This document shows, piece after piece, positions 43,023 through 51,546 of a DNA stretch of 64,000 nucleotides. The notes below the pieces were generated by a model. The model did not search any database. It was given only the letters and a program-made list of their open reading frames with translations, and was not told the DNA's origin. Both the position numbers and the translations under genes were made by a program. The stretch comes from Marinomonas rhizomae (GTDB taxonomy: Bacteria > Pseudomonadota > Gammaproteobacteria > Pseudomonadales > Marinomonadaceae), in contig NZ_QNSE01000011.1 in assembly GCF_003315485.1 (NCBI RefSeq), forward strand, positions 1-64,000. Reading direction: 5' to 3'. The stretch's first letter is position 1. Every line of letters starts with the position of its first letter.

Positions 43023-43979
43023 ATGACGAGAAAAATATTAAGTTTGAAAGGTAAGCGAACTGCTAATGTAGAGCCTGCCAACACTGAGGCGGTGGCTGAA
43101 GATTTATATCCTAAAGATCCACAAAAACGTTTTTTAAGTGGCGTTGCTGTGCATCCTTCTCCCTGCATTTCTCTTGCGTCTGGTTCTCAGCATCTTTCGA
43201 TGCGAGCGATGGATTTGATTACCCCTATTGGAATGGGGCAGCGAGGTCTAATTGTTGCACCTCCAGGCTCAGGTAAAACGACTACGTTAAAGCAGATTTG
43301 TCACTCGGTTGCTACCGCTTATCCTGAAATAAAACTCTATGCTTTGCTGATTGATGAACGTCCAGAAGAAGTGACGGACTTTAAGCGCAGTGTGTCGGCA
43401 GAAGTGCATGCTTCGTCTTCAGACGAAAGTTATGCTCAGCACGTTAAAGTTGCTGATGATCTCTTGGATATTGCTCGAACACAAGCAGGAGAAGGGCATG
43501 ATGTAATGATTGTGATCGACTCTTTAACTCGGCTGGCACGCGTCCATAACGCGGATAGAAAAAGTAGCGGTCGAACCATGTCTGGAGGGCTGGATACACA
43601 GGCGCTAGAGATTCCTCGTAAGCTATTTGGTGCAGCGAGAAAGATAGAAAATGGTGGCTCTTTAACAATTCTTGCGACTATTTTGGTGGATACAGGTAGT
43701 AAGATGGATCAGGTGATCTTTGAGGAATTTAAAGGTACGGGTAATATGGAGCTTGTATTGTCAAGAGAAGCAGCGAGCCATCGAATTTTTCCAGCTATTA
43801 ATATTGCGAAAAGCAGCACACGCCGAGAAGAATTGCTTATTGGTGAGAAAGATCTTGAGAAAGTACGAGGTTTGCGTCGTTCGTTAACGAATCTTAAACC
43901 AGTTGATGGTGCTCAAAAACTAGTTGAATTGTTGCAGGGATACCCAACTAATGCAGAGCTACTGAACGCTTTCCGCTAA
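43023..43979 (+). CDS. Short Rho paralogue lacking the N-terminal RNA-binding domain
   Basis: A 318-residue protein homologous to the motor part of the Rho termination factor. P-loop APPGSGKTTTLKQ near residue 79, LLIDERPEEVTDFKRSV, VIVIDSLTRLARVHNAD (beginning MIVIDSL), the R-loop SLTILATILVDTGSKMDQVI, and FKGTGNMELVLSREAASHR are all intact. E. coli Rho is 419 residues; about 100 N-terminal residues, the RNA-binding primary site, are missing. It starts with a lysine-rich segment of about 40 residues instead. True Rho should exist elsewhere in the genome. It may be a dominant helicase regulator or subunit; the role is unknown. Confidence 0.85.
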   Translation: MTRKILSLKGKRTANVEPANTEAVAEDLYPKDPQKRFLSGVAVHPSPCISLASGSQHLSMRAMDLITPIGMGQRGLIVAPPGSGKTTTLKQICHSVATAYPEIKLYALLIDERPEEVTDFKRSVSAEVHASSSDESYAQHVKVADDLLDIARTQAGEGHDVMIVIDSLTRLARVHNADRKSSGRTMSGGLDTQALEIPRKLFGAARKIENGGSLTILATILVDTGSKMDQVIFEEFKGTGNMELVLSREAASHRIFPAINIAKSSTRREELLIGEKDLEKVRGLRRSLTNLKPVDGAQKLVELLQGYPTNAELLNAFR

Positions 43980-44076
43980 CCTAAAAAATAGGATTAATGT
44001 TTTTGTGTTAAGCGTGTTTTTAAAGAGGCTTATGGTGAATACTGTTATTAATTTAAAAGTGCTTATTGGGATATAG

Positions 44077-46221
44077 ATGAATAGACTATGTATTACGCCA
44101 ATTTTTTTAATGTTTTTTTCGTTAGTCTCTGTTGCTAAAACTTTAGAGTTCACAGAACCTGAAAAGGATTTTATCAAGAGTAATCCAGTCGTGACCGTTG
44201 GAATGATGCCTGATTTTACTCCATTCTCTTATTATATTGAGGGTGAGCCTGTTGGGTTTGAGCATGAATTGTTAGGTTTAATCTCTAAAAAGACCGGGAT
44301 AAAATTCGAAAAGAAAATTGCTAAATGGACAACTATCTATAATTCTTTTAAAAACAAAGAAGTTGATATGATAAGTAGTATTTCATATAAAAAATATAGA
44401 GAGCCATTTACCCTTTTTACGAGCCCTTACTATAATATTCCTATTATGATTTTCGTTAAAGATGATTTTGGTGATTACAAAGGGTTGAAAAGTTTAACTG
44501 GAAAGCGCGTCGGTGTTTTGAAAGACGTTTTTTATATTAAAGAGCTTGAAGATTTAGGTACAATGAATCTAGTTTTTTATGATAGCTATGATGCGTTAAC
44601 GAAAGATCTAGTGTTTGGGAAAATAGATGCGTTAATGCAAAATTTACCGAATGTTAATCATTTAATAAAAAAGAATCTTTATAATAATATAAAGCTTGCC
44701 AGCGAACTGGTTCTACCTAATACCAAAAGAGAAGACTTACGCTTTGGAGTTCAGCCTGAAAAAAGCCTTTTAAGCTCGATCTTACAGAAGTCTCTGATGT
44801 CGATATCAAAACGAGAAATGGAAGAGCTCAGTGATAAGTGGATAGGTTCTATCAAAGAATATCCAGGAGGTCATATAGATCTTAATGATAATGAAAAGGC
44901 TTATATTAATAAAAACATTATAAAATATTGTATTAACCCAAGCGGTTTACCTTTTGAAGGGCTAAGCGAAGATGGTGAACATGTTGGAATGAGCTCAGAT
45001 TATTACCGCCTATTTGAACAAATGCTATCTGCTAACTTTGAATTAGTTAAAACAAATACCTGGAGTCAATCAGTAGAATATATAAAGCAAAAAAAATGTG
45101 ACATGCTAGCTTTAGGTATGGAAACGCAGGAAAGAAAGAAGTACTTAAATTTCACCAGTCATTATCTCGATGTTCCTTTAGTCGTTGCCACAAGAGTTGA
45201 TGTTCCTTTTATTAATCAAATTTTGGATTTGGAAGGTGAAAAAATAGGAATAATCAGAGGCGATGTCTTTGTTAAAAAACTTCGAAAAAAATACCCATCC
45301 TTAAAAATAGTCGAAGTAGATGATATTTATGATGGTTTAGATCAAGTGAAAAATGGGCAGCTCTTTGCCTATATTGATACGTTAGCCAGTATAGGCTATG
45401 AATTTCAAAGTAAATATTTTGGTGAATTGAAAATAGCAGGAAAGATATCAGAAAACTTACTGCTCTCTATCGCTGTTAGAAAAGATGACGAAACTCTTTT
45501 AGGAATTCTTCAAAAAGTAGTTAATAGTATTACAAATGATCGTCATAGAAAAATATTTACTAAATGGATTCCAATAAAATACGAGCAAGACGTAAATTAT
45601 AAGGTTGTATGGCAAGTAATGCTGGGTGTTTTTGTTTTCCTTACTTTTATGATGTATTGGAATAGGAAAATAGCTAAAGCAAATACATTATTAAAACAGG
45701 CTCAGAAAGATATTGAAGAAAAAAATAAAGAACTAAATAGATTGGCGCTAACAGACAATTTAACAACACTTTTTAATAGAAGGAAGCTTGAAGAACTTAT
45801 ACAAGCTGAAATTGATAAAGGAAAAAGTACGAAGAAAGATTTTTGCCTTTCTATGCTTGATATTGACCACTTTAAAGAAGTTAATGATAATTTTGGCCAT
45901 CAACGAGGTGATAGTGTTCTTGTTGAAATTTCAGATATTTTAAAGGAAAGCCTAAGGGTAATGGATTATGTCGGACGTTATGGTGGGGAAGAGTTTATTA
46001 TTATTTTTCCCGCATCAGATGTCGAAGAGGTAAAGTTAATAGTAGAAGAGATTAGGCTAAAAATAGCTCATTATGATTTTGATGAGATCGGGCATAAAAC
46101 CGCTAGTTTTGGTTTAACCTCATCTAAGGCTAACGATTCGATAGAGAGCATTATTAAAAGAGCCGATAATGCTCTCTATGAAGCGAAAGAAAGTGGCCGT
46201 AATAGAGTTATCATACATTGA
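44077..46221 (+). CDS. Diguanylate cyclase with two periplasmic solute-binding domains
   Basis: A 714-residue membrane sensor. After a signal-anchor, two tandem SBP_bac_3 domains follow (VTVGMMPDFTPFSYYIEGEP about 33-260 and KYCINPSGLPFEGLSEDGEH about 285-500), then a transmembrane helix (about 508-528), a short coiled linker and a GGDEF domain. The active motif is GRYGGEEFIIIF. An RxxD inhibitory site (RVMD) lies five residues before it, so product inhibition is expected. The DNA is more AT-rich than its neighbours. It should read amino acid-like ligands and make c-di-GMP. Confidence 0.88.
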   Translation: MNRLCITPIFLMFFSLVSVAKTLEFTEPEKDFIKSNPVVTVGMMPDFTPFSYYIEGEPVGFEHELLGLISKKTGIKFEKKIAKWTTIYNSFKNKEVDMISSISYKKYREPFTLFTSPYYNIPIMIFVKDDFGDYKGLKSLTGKRVGVLKDVFYIKELEDLGTMNLVFYDSYDALTKDLVFGKIDALMQNLPNVNHLIKKNLYNNIKLASELVLPNTKREDLRFGVQPEKSLLSSILQKSLMSISKREMEELSDKWIGSIKEYPGGHIDLNDNEKAYINKNIIKYCINPSGLPFEGLSEDGEHVGMSSDYYRLFEQMLSANFELVKTNTWSQSVEYIKQKKCDMLALGMETQERKKYLNFTSHYLDVPLVVATRVDVPFINQILDLEGEKIGIIRGDVFVKKLRKKYPSLKIVEVDDIYDGLDQVKNGQLFAYIDTLASIGYEFQSKYFGELKIAGKISENLLLSIAVRKDDETLLGILQKVVNSITNDRHRKIFTKWIPIKYEQDVNYKVVWQVMLGVFVFLTFMMYWNRKIAKANTLLKQAQKDIEEKNKELNRLALTDNLTTLFNRRKLEELIQAEIDKGKSTKKDFCLSMLDIDHFKEVNDNFGHQRGDSVLVEISDILKESLRVMDYVGRYGGEEFIIIFPASDVEEVKLIVEEIRLKIAHYDFDEIGHKTASFGLTSSKANDSIESIIKRADNALYEAKESGRNRVIIH

Positions 46222-46288
46222 ATAATAAGATAACTAATTTTTTCAAGGGTTGGGTATGATATAAAAATACCCGATCCCGTGCAGAGGG

Positions 46289-46735
46289 TTAAGTATTTTT
46301 ATCATTGTTAATCAAAACTACTTTTTCTTCTTGATGATTTAATCCGTCTAGGTCGTCAAGGTCTCTTTGGTTTTCTTCACCCTGATCGGAGGAGTGGGTA
46401 ACCCCCATAAATTTACCGCCAGGTTCAATGCTTAAATTGTCACTGTAAACTGTGCCACTGACTCGTCCATAGCTTAAGATCTCAATGTAGGTTGCGTGGC
46501 AGATGCCTTCAAAATTACCATTAATGATCAAGCGTTCTGTGGTTATTTCCCCTTGAACACTGCCTGATGTGCTAATTTTAATTTGATTTTTTGCTTCAAT
46601 CTGGCCTTCGACATTTCCATCAATTTGTAGATGGCTGTCGACGTTTATGTGTCCGTTAATTGTGCAGCCTTCTGCGATGAGAGTTGTAGTTGCTGACTGA
46701 CTCTTAATTCTATTTTTCCCACCAAAGATTCCCAT
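46289..46735 (-). CDS. Bactofilin (polymer-forming cytoskeletal protein)
   Basis: A 148-residue bactofilin. The central beta-helix repeats (TTLIAEGCTINGHINVD, LQIDGNVEGQI, IKISTSGSVQGEI, RLIINGNFEG and the conserved GRVSGTVYSDNLSIEPGGKF) are typical. The C-terminus is acidic and disordered. It polymerises on the membrane and often positions a peptidoglycan hydrolase. The start overlaps the M23 peptidase gene by 91 bp in another frame, so translation of the two is coupled. Confidence 0.92.
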   Translation of the reverse strand: MGIFGGKNRIKSQSATTTLIAEGCTINGHINVDSHLQIDGNVEGQIEAKNQIKISTSGSVQGEITTERLIINGNFEGICHATYIEILSYGRVSGTVYSDNLSIEPGGKFMGVTHSSDQGEENQRDLDDLDGLNHQEEKVVLINNDKNT

Positions 46736-47589
46736 TGTATACCTCTTACACTTTCAAAAATTGTGTCAAAATTATCAACATCCCAAGCGATAAAAGGTTT
46801 GGGATCCAGCGCTCGTCCAATGAACCGAATTTCATAATGTAAGTGTGGCCCTGAAGTTAACCCGCTATTCCCTGAATAGCCAATTAAGTCGCCTTTCTTA
46901 ATAAAGTCACCCTTATTCACAGCGAACTTACTCATGTGAGAGTAAGAGCTGGAGAATCCATACCCATGCAATAAACGTAGAAAGTTTCCGGAGCCTTTTT
47001 TACTGGGTCTAGTTACTTCTACCGTCCCATCTGCCGGAGCATAAATAGGCGTTCCTGTATTTACTGCAAAGTCTTGGCCGCGATGAAATTTTATTATGCC
47101 AAGAACAGGGTGCTGCCTTTTACCATAACCAGAAGAGGTTCTTGCATTCTTCACTGGCGGGCCGCTTGGAATCTGAGTCAACATGGCTACTCGTAATGAT
47201 GAGTTCATCGCCGCGGTATCTAAACGTGATTCAAGTTCGACACTGTCTTGATCATCCATTCCGAGAACTTTTTCTAGGTCGTTTAATCGATCAGAGACCA
47301 ATTGCATTCGTTCTTCTCGATCTGTTAAGTCCTGCTCCAAGCTTATTTTTAGTGCAGTAAGCGATGTAATTTCTTTGCTCAGAGAAGTCGATTTGCTTTC
47401 TAACTCGAGTAGTTTGAGCTTTGAATACTCCGCATCGCTAACTAAGTAGTAGATAATGCCTGCGGTTACTAAGAGTCCAAGGAAAATAATATAGCTTATA
47501 AATTTAAATGTATGACGTGATCGTTTTCCGAAACTAAAGTGCTTTGTTCCATCTACTGAAGAAATGGATACCGTTATATTATCTTTCAT
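46645..47589 (-). CDS. Membrane-anchored M23 peptidase (LytM-like)
   Basis: A 314-residue protein: one transmembrane helix (about 32-52), a coiled coil (about 55-110), and a C-terminal LytM domain with HRGQDFAVNTGTPIYAPADG (zinc His and Asp), YSHMSKF and SGPHLHYEIR (HxH). All zinc ligands of an active endopeptidase are present. It is periplasmic and cleaves peptidoglycan cross-bridges. It is upstream of and overlapping the bactofilin gene, a known pairing in which bactofilin localises the hydrolase to shape cells. Confidence 0.9.
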   Translation of the reverse strand: MKDNITVSISSVDGTKHFSFGKRSRHTFKFISYIIFLGLLVTAGIIYYLVSDAEYSKLKLLELESKSTSLSKEITSLTALKISLEQDLTDREERMQLVSDRLNDLEKVLGMDDQDSVELESRLDTAAMNSSLRVAMLTQIPSGPPVKNARTSSGYGKRQHPVLGIIKFHRGQDFAVNTGTPIYAPADGTVEVTRPSKKGSGNFLRLLHGYGFSSSYSHMSKFAVNKGDFIKKGDLIGYSGNSGLTSGPHLHYEIRFIGRALDPKPFIAWDVDNFDTIFESVRGIQWESLVGKIELRVSQQLQLSSQKAAQLTDT

Positions 47590-47761
47590 CGTTCTACTTT
47601 TTTACCAACATCATAATTCATTATTTAGATATACAGCAAAGCAACTATCTTTGTAAACTTTTGTATGTGAAAGCGGCATTTTTATGCATAAATAATTTAA
47701 TGTCTATTTTAGAGTGTTCATTTTAAAAGGCCCTTTCTTTCAAATAAGAGTCAGGAGCGCT

Positions 47762-48958
47762 TTAACGGTTTGCTTTACGAACGTAATTTAAAATAGAAAT
47801 GGGTACGGCTTTTCTGACCGGAAAGCCTGAAATTTCTTTGCGATTTATGATGTGTTTTAAGCGGCTTTCAATAGCACATAGGTTTTTGAAGTCACCCATA
47901 GCAACGAAAGAAATTGCTTCACCAGAAGCACCAGCTCGACCAGTTCGACCAATGCGATGGATGTATTCTTCTGGTTTGAAGGGTAAGTCATAATTGACCA
48001 CGCGGCTTAATTCACCAATATCCAAACCACGCGCAGCAACCCCGGTTGCAACTAGGTATTTTAGTTCGCCAGATTTGAATTGCGCCAAGATCTTTTCACG
48101 CATGGCTTGGCTTCTATCACCATGAATGCAATCAGCGACTATGCCACGTTTTGCTAGTTGATCGACGAGCTTAGCGGCACCGTGTTTTTTCTCGATAAAA
48201 ATAAGTGCCTGATCCCATTTTTGCTCGTTAATCAAATGGCTCAATAAAGCAGATTTTGTGTCTTTATCGACAGTAATCAACCACTGCTTGATATTGGCGG
48301 CGGCGCGGATGTTAGGCGAGATGGATATTTCAGTAGCTAGACCCGTCATCTTGCTGTCTGAGAAATCAAACGCTAGAGCACGGACGTCGTCGGTCATGGT
48401 TGCTGAAAATAAAAGGTTCTGACGGCTTTCGGGTAAGCGCTCCATGATTTTGTTGATATCACCAACAAAGCCCATATCGACCATTCTGTCAGCTTCGTCC
48501 AATACCATGACTTTCAGCTCATCAAAGTGCAGGGCGCGCTGATGAGCCAAATCGAGCAATCTGCCCGGAGTGGCGACTAGAATATCAACACCTTCGATTA
48601 AGCGTTCTTTTTGAACTTCGGTATCCACACCGCCATAGACGGCCATAGAGGTTAGCTTGGTGTGTTTGGCGTATTGAGCAACACTGGATTCAACTTGAAC
48701 CGCTAATTCACGCGTTGGCACAAGAATAAGTACTCGAATACGTTTACCGCGTAATGTCCCCGCTTTAGTGAACCTTTCTAGTAGAGGCAGAACAAACGCT
48801 GCGGTTTTGCCTGTACCAGTTTGCGCGGTGGCGATTAGGTCTTTGCCGGAAAGAATGGCTGGAATAGCTTGTTTTTGGACTGGTGTGGGGGTCTTGTAAC
48901 CTAATTCTGTAATGGCTTTAACAAGAGGACTGGATAATCCTAGTTTTGCAAATGGCAT
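47762..48958 (-). CDS. DEAD-box ATP-dependent RNA helicase (RhlE-like)
   Basis: A 398-residue superfamily 2 helicase: the Q motif (TPTPVQKQAIP), Walker A ATAQTGTGKTAAF, PTRELAVQ, TPGRLLDL, VLDEADRMVDMGF, SATM, and HRIGRTGRAG are all present. It ends about 40 residues after motif VI with a short basic tail, as in RhlE rather than DbpA or CsdA. It probably helps rRNA folding or mRNA turnover, particularly in cold. Monocistronic and leftward. Confidence 0.9.
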   Translation of the reverse strand: MPFAKLGLSSPLVKAITELGYKTPTPVQKQAIPAILSGKDLIATAQTGTGKTAAFVLPLLERFTKAGTLRGKRIRVLILVPTRELAVQVESSVAQYAKHTKLTSMAVYGGVDTEVQKERLIEGVDILVATPGRLLDLAHQRALHFDELKVMVLDEADRMVDMGFVGDINKIMERLPESRQNLLFSATMTDDVRALAFDFSDSKMTGLATEISISPNIRAAANIKQWLITVDKDTKSALLSHLINEQKWDQALIFIEKKHGAAKLVDQLAKRGIVADCIHGDRSQAMREKILAQFKSGELKYLVATGVAARGLDIGELSRVVNYDLPFKPEEYIHRIGRTGRAGASGEAISFVAMGDFKNLCAIESRLKHIINRKEISGFPVRKAVPISILNYVRKANR

Positions 48959-49164
48959 AAATTGCTCTGACAGATTGTCGTAAGGGGGCGAAGAAAGATG
49001 GCGAAGTATAGCGCAAAAGTGACGTTCGTTGTTCTAATGTTGCAATTAGCTACACAGTTTTCGATTGCGACTATTGATGAATTAAAATGTGTCCATTAAA
49101 AACGCATTGGAAGTGCTTTTTTATAGTGAGTTTTGCTTTCTATGAGTGGCGCCACCCTAAAGCT

Positions 49165-49196
49165 AAAACCACTTTTTTAGTGTTTGTAGTGGTTTT
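49165..49196 (-). terminator. Stem-loop after the integrase remnant
   Basis: AAAACCACT (49165-49173) pairs with AGTGGTTTT (49188-49196) across a 14-nt loop. It lies 14 bp past the end of the integrase remnant and would end its transcript. Confidence 0.55.
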
Positions 49197-49209
49197 ATGG
49201 AAATATTAT

Positions 49210-49760
49210 TTATAGCAGTTGATCTAGTGGATTATTGGTTCCAGTAAAATGCTGACCTATTATATGTGTATAAATATGTATTGTTGACACATATTTATGT
49301 CCTAGCAGCTCTTGAACGGTTCTTATATCTCGTCCGGCCATCAAAAAGTGAGTCGAAAAAGAATGGTGGAAGGCGTGACAATTTACTTTTTTTCATTAAT
49401 CCCTACTTCATAGACCGCTGCTTTTAATGCTTTACGGGGAACTGAATCATGCAAATGATGCCGACATAATTCGCCAGTCAAAGGGTGCTGGCTGATTGAG
49501 TAGAGGGAAATAAAAACATCCAACTTAATTGACGAAATGCGTTTGTTGCATCGTACCACCAAACTACCTTGATCTAAATTAAGATCTTGAATTCGAATGC
49601 GTAAGCATTCGCTAATTCTAAGGCCCGAACCATGCAGCAACGAAAATATTAAGTGGTCTCGTTCATTCATAAAGCCTAGTATGTTTTGAATCTCATTGGT
49701 CGCTAAAACAATAGGTAAACACCGCCCTTGTTTAGCATGCTGGAACCCTAAATCACCCAA
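49210..49760 (-). pseudogene. Integron-type tyrosine recombinase, truncated and frameshifted
   Basis: The first frame (49760 to 49383) reads GLRISECLRIRIQDLNLDQG, then GELCRHHLHDSVPRKALKAA VYEVGI. Its end is in a run of seven A. A shift there continues into CHAFHHSFSTHFLMAGRDIR, TVQELLGHKYVSTIHIYTHI and TGTNNPLD, ending at 49210. These are the catalytic core and the tail of an integron integrase (IntI), including the HHLH segment typical of the IntI-specific insertion, HxFxH, the LLGH and the catalytic tyrosine (IYTH). The N-terminal SAM-like domain is missing. One missing A in the homopolymer explains the frameshift. It is divergent from the cassette-like genes that follow, as in an integron. 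Confidence 0.78.
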
Positions 49761-49831
49761 TGGTTGACAATTTTAGCGAAGGGTTATTACCAGCTTTATC
49801 CAAAACGGAGATGAGTTAGCTACTGAATGTT

Positions 49832-50265
49832 TTGATGCAAAAGCCTTGGGTTGTCTATTGTAAATCAGCGCTTGAATATCGTTCGACCTTGGTAACTTAT
49901 TTAGCACGCTATAGCCATCGTATTGCCTTACCTAACAATCGTTTCCAAGTGTGGAACAACGACAAAATCAGCCTTCAATATCGAGACTACCGCTCTGATA
50001 AACAGTCGCTTTTAACATTAACGCGACAAGAACTGGTAAGACGCTTTTTTATTCCATGTATTCCCAAGGACTTTATGACTTTTCTTTAATGTAAAAAGCG
50101 GCATTATGGCTATTTGTCTAATGCCATAAGAGTCAAGGTGAAGAAGCGGATAGATAAGCAGTTAGACATGTACGAGCCACGAACGACAGTGAAAAGGCCG
50201 CTAAATCAAATTGCTCATGCCCTGCTTGTGGCGAGAGTATGGTGATGTATCTGAGAGTAAGGTGA
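49832..50265 (+). mobile_element. IS91-family transposase fragment
   Basis: The 85-residue frame 49832-50089 reads KPWVVYCKSALEYRSTLVTY LARYSHRIAL, then SLQYRDYRSDK and RRFFIPCIPKDF, which matches the C-terminal part of IS91/ISCR-type (HUH rolling-circle) transposases. A frameshift leads to RHYGYLSNAIRVK after 50100 and a second one to CPACGESMVMYL, ending at 50265. The catalytic HUH and tyrosine regions are absent. It separates the integrase remnant from the cassette-like genes and probably removed the 5' end of intI. Confidence 0.72.
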
Positions 50266-50539
50266 TAGAACGGCTTTGCGTCATGCTGCCATGGGGTAAT
50301 GGCTGTTAGCGTTAGCGCTTAGTGAGATTAGAGTATAAAAACAGATCAGGTAATAAGGCCTGAGGGAATTGCTTGCTTCGCGGGTCAAATCGAGCTACAA
50401 AAGAGCAAATGAAGAATCAATATAATGGCGATCAAAGACGATCTGAAGCGGCATAATCCAAACAGGCTTTGGTATTTAGCGAGTTATTTAACAGGGAAGT
50501 CCCACTATGAAAAAAGCCCCCTATATAGACAATGCAGCC

Positions 50540-50596
50540 GTTCAACAGTGGGTTATAGCCGCAGCTACGCTGCTGTATAGCCCTTAATTGTTATGA
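50540..50596 (+). repeat. attC-like imperfect hairpin (or IS91 end)
   Basis: GTTCAAC at 50540-50546 and GTTATGA at 50590-50596 bound an imperfect 57-bp palindrome: AACAGT-GGGTTATAGC-GCAGC, loop TAC, GCTGC-TGTATAGCCC-TTAATTGTTA. The GTT/AAC ends, the unpaired extrahelical bases and the position before a cassette-like gene fit an integron attC site. The same hairpin could be the end structure of the IS91-type element; I cannot separate these. Confidence 0.5.
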
Positions 50597-50614
50597 GCCA
50601 TTAGGGATAACCTC

Positions 50615-51391
50615 GTGAATTTCTTCAAAAGATGGATGTTAAAATCACTTCTAAAGAAACCAGCTCCTGATCGTATTCCAAGATCCGGAGAGAAAGCCAA
50701 AGATGTAAATTGTAATGTCGTTTATATCCGAGCAAAGAATGAATCTTGGACGATTCTTTGGAACAAAATCGATTCTAAAGGTGTTATAGGTAAGGTTTGG
50801 CTTAATCAAGAAGAGTTTGAAGAGCTTTCTATACCCTGGCCTTGGTTAAGTGATTATGAGTTAGATATTACCCACTTTTATGGCGTATACGACTTACGTT
50901 ACTCTTCGATTCCACAATATTTCTTTGAAGGAATATTACCGTGGGATAAGTTAAAAATTGTGCTTGGTAAAGTTCAACAGTTTCTTTTCAATCGCAAAGA
51001 ATTAGTTCGTTCGGAAAGAATCGAGACACTCAAAATCATTCTCGAGGAAGCAATCGAGAATAGAAATTTTACTGTAAGTTCGGTTTCTTTATCTGGCATG
51101 TTGTATACGCAAAGGTGGGTATTTCATCCAGACAAAACCAGACAGTTAGCCTACAACGACTTACTTCTGAAATCACTCGAAGAAAGTGGAGAGTTACAAG
51201 CTATACAATATGGCTACAAGCTATCACCAAAAGCGTTAGTCACAATCTCTGCTTATGAAGAAGATCAAAAAAGACACAGGGATAACTTAGCGCAATCCAA
51301 TGCGGCTAAATGGCTAACCTTTGCATTAATTATTGTCGGTCTTATACAAGCTGGCGTAACCTATTATGGTGTTTATAAAAATGGCTCATGA
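50615..51391 (+). CDS. Cassette-like gene of unknown function with C-terminal membrane helix
   Basis: A 258-residue protein starting at GTG 50615. No family is recognised. Residues about 30-130 are rich in Trp and Tyr with charged strands; residues about 140-215 look like a helical, winged-helix-like region; the final segment WLTFALIIVGLIQAGVTYYG is a transmembrane helix with a short basic tail. It begins 19 bp after the attC-like hairpin and its stop lies where the next attC-like sequence begins, as cassette genes do. It is AT-rich. A membrane-tethered sensor or toxin-like effector are possibilities, not shown. Confidence 0.65.
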   Translation: MNFFKRWMLKSLLKKPAPDRIPRSGEKAKDVNCNVVYIRAKNESWTILWNKIDSKGVIGKVWLNQEEFEELSIPWPWLSDYELDITHFYGVYDLRYSSIPQYFFEGILPWDKLKIVLGKVQQFLFNRKELVRSERIETLKIILEEAIENRNFTVSSVSLSGMLYTQRWVFHPDKTRQLAYNDLLLKSLEESGELQAIQYGYKLSPKALVTISAYEEDQKRHRDNLAQSNAAKWLTFALIIVGLIQAGVTYYGVYKNGS

Positions 51392-51481
51392 CAAATAGTT
51401 CCATCCGACCTTCACTGCGTTGCTCGTTTTGTGCTTTAAAACAATCAACTTCGTTCCGGCGGCTTAGTGGGGGCGTTAGGT
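51392..51481 (+). other. attC-like sequence between two cassette genes
   Basis: The right end GGGCGTTAGGT (core GTTAGGT, 51475-51481) with CTTAGTGGGG before it is a typical attC R'/L' half. The left side (ACAAATAGTTCC after the stop codon) is a common attC start but lacks an intact RYYYAAC box, and the two arms do not pair well. It may be a degraded or hybrid site. Confidence 0.45.
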
Positions 51482-51546
51482 GATTAGCGTATTCAGCAGC
51501 TCTACTCATCAATAAAACTATGGATTTATTAAATATAGGGAACATT

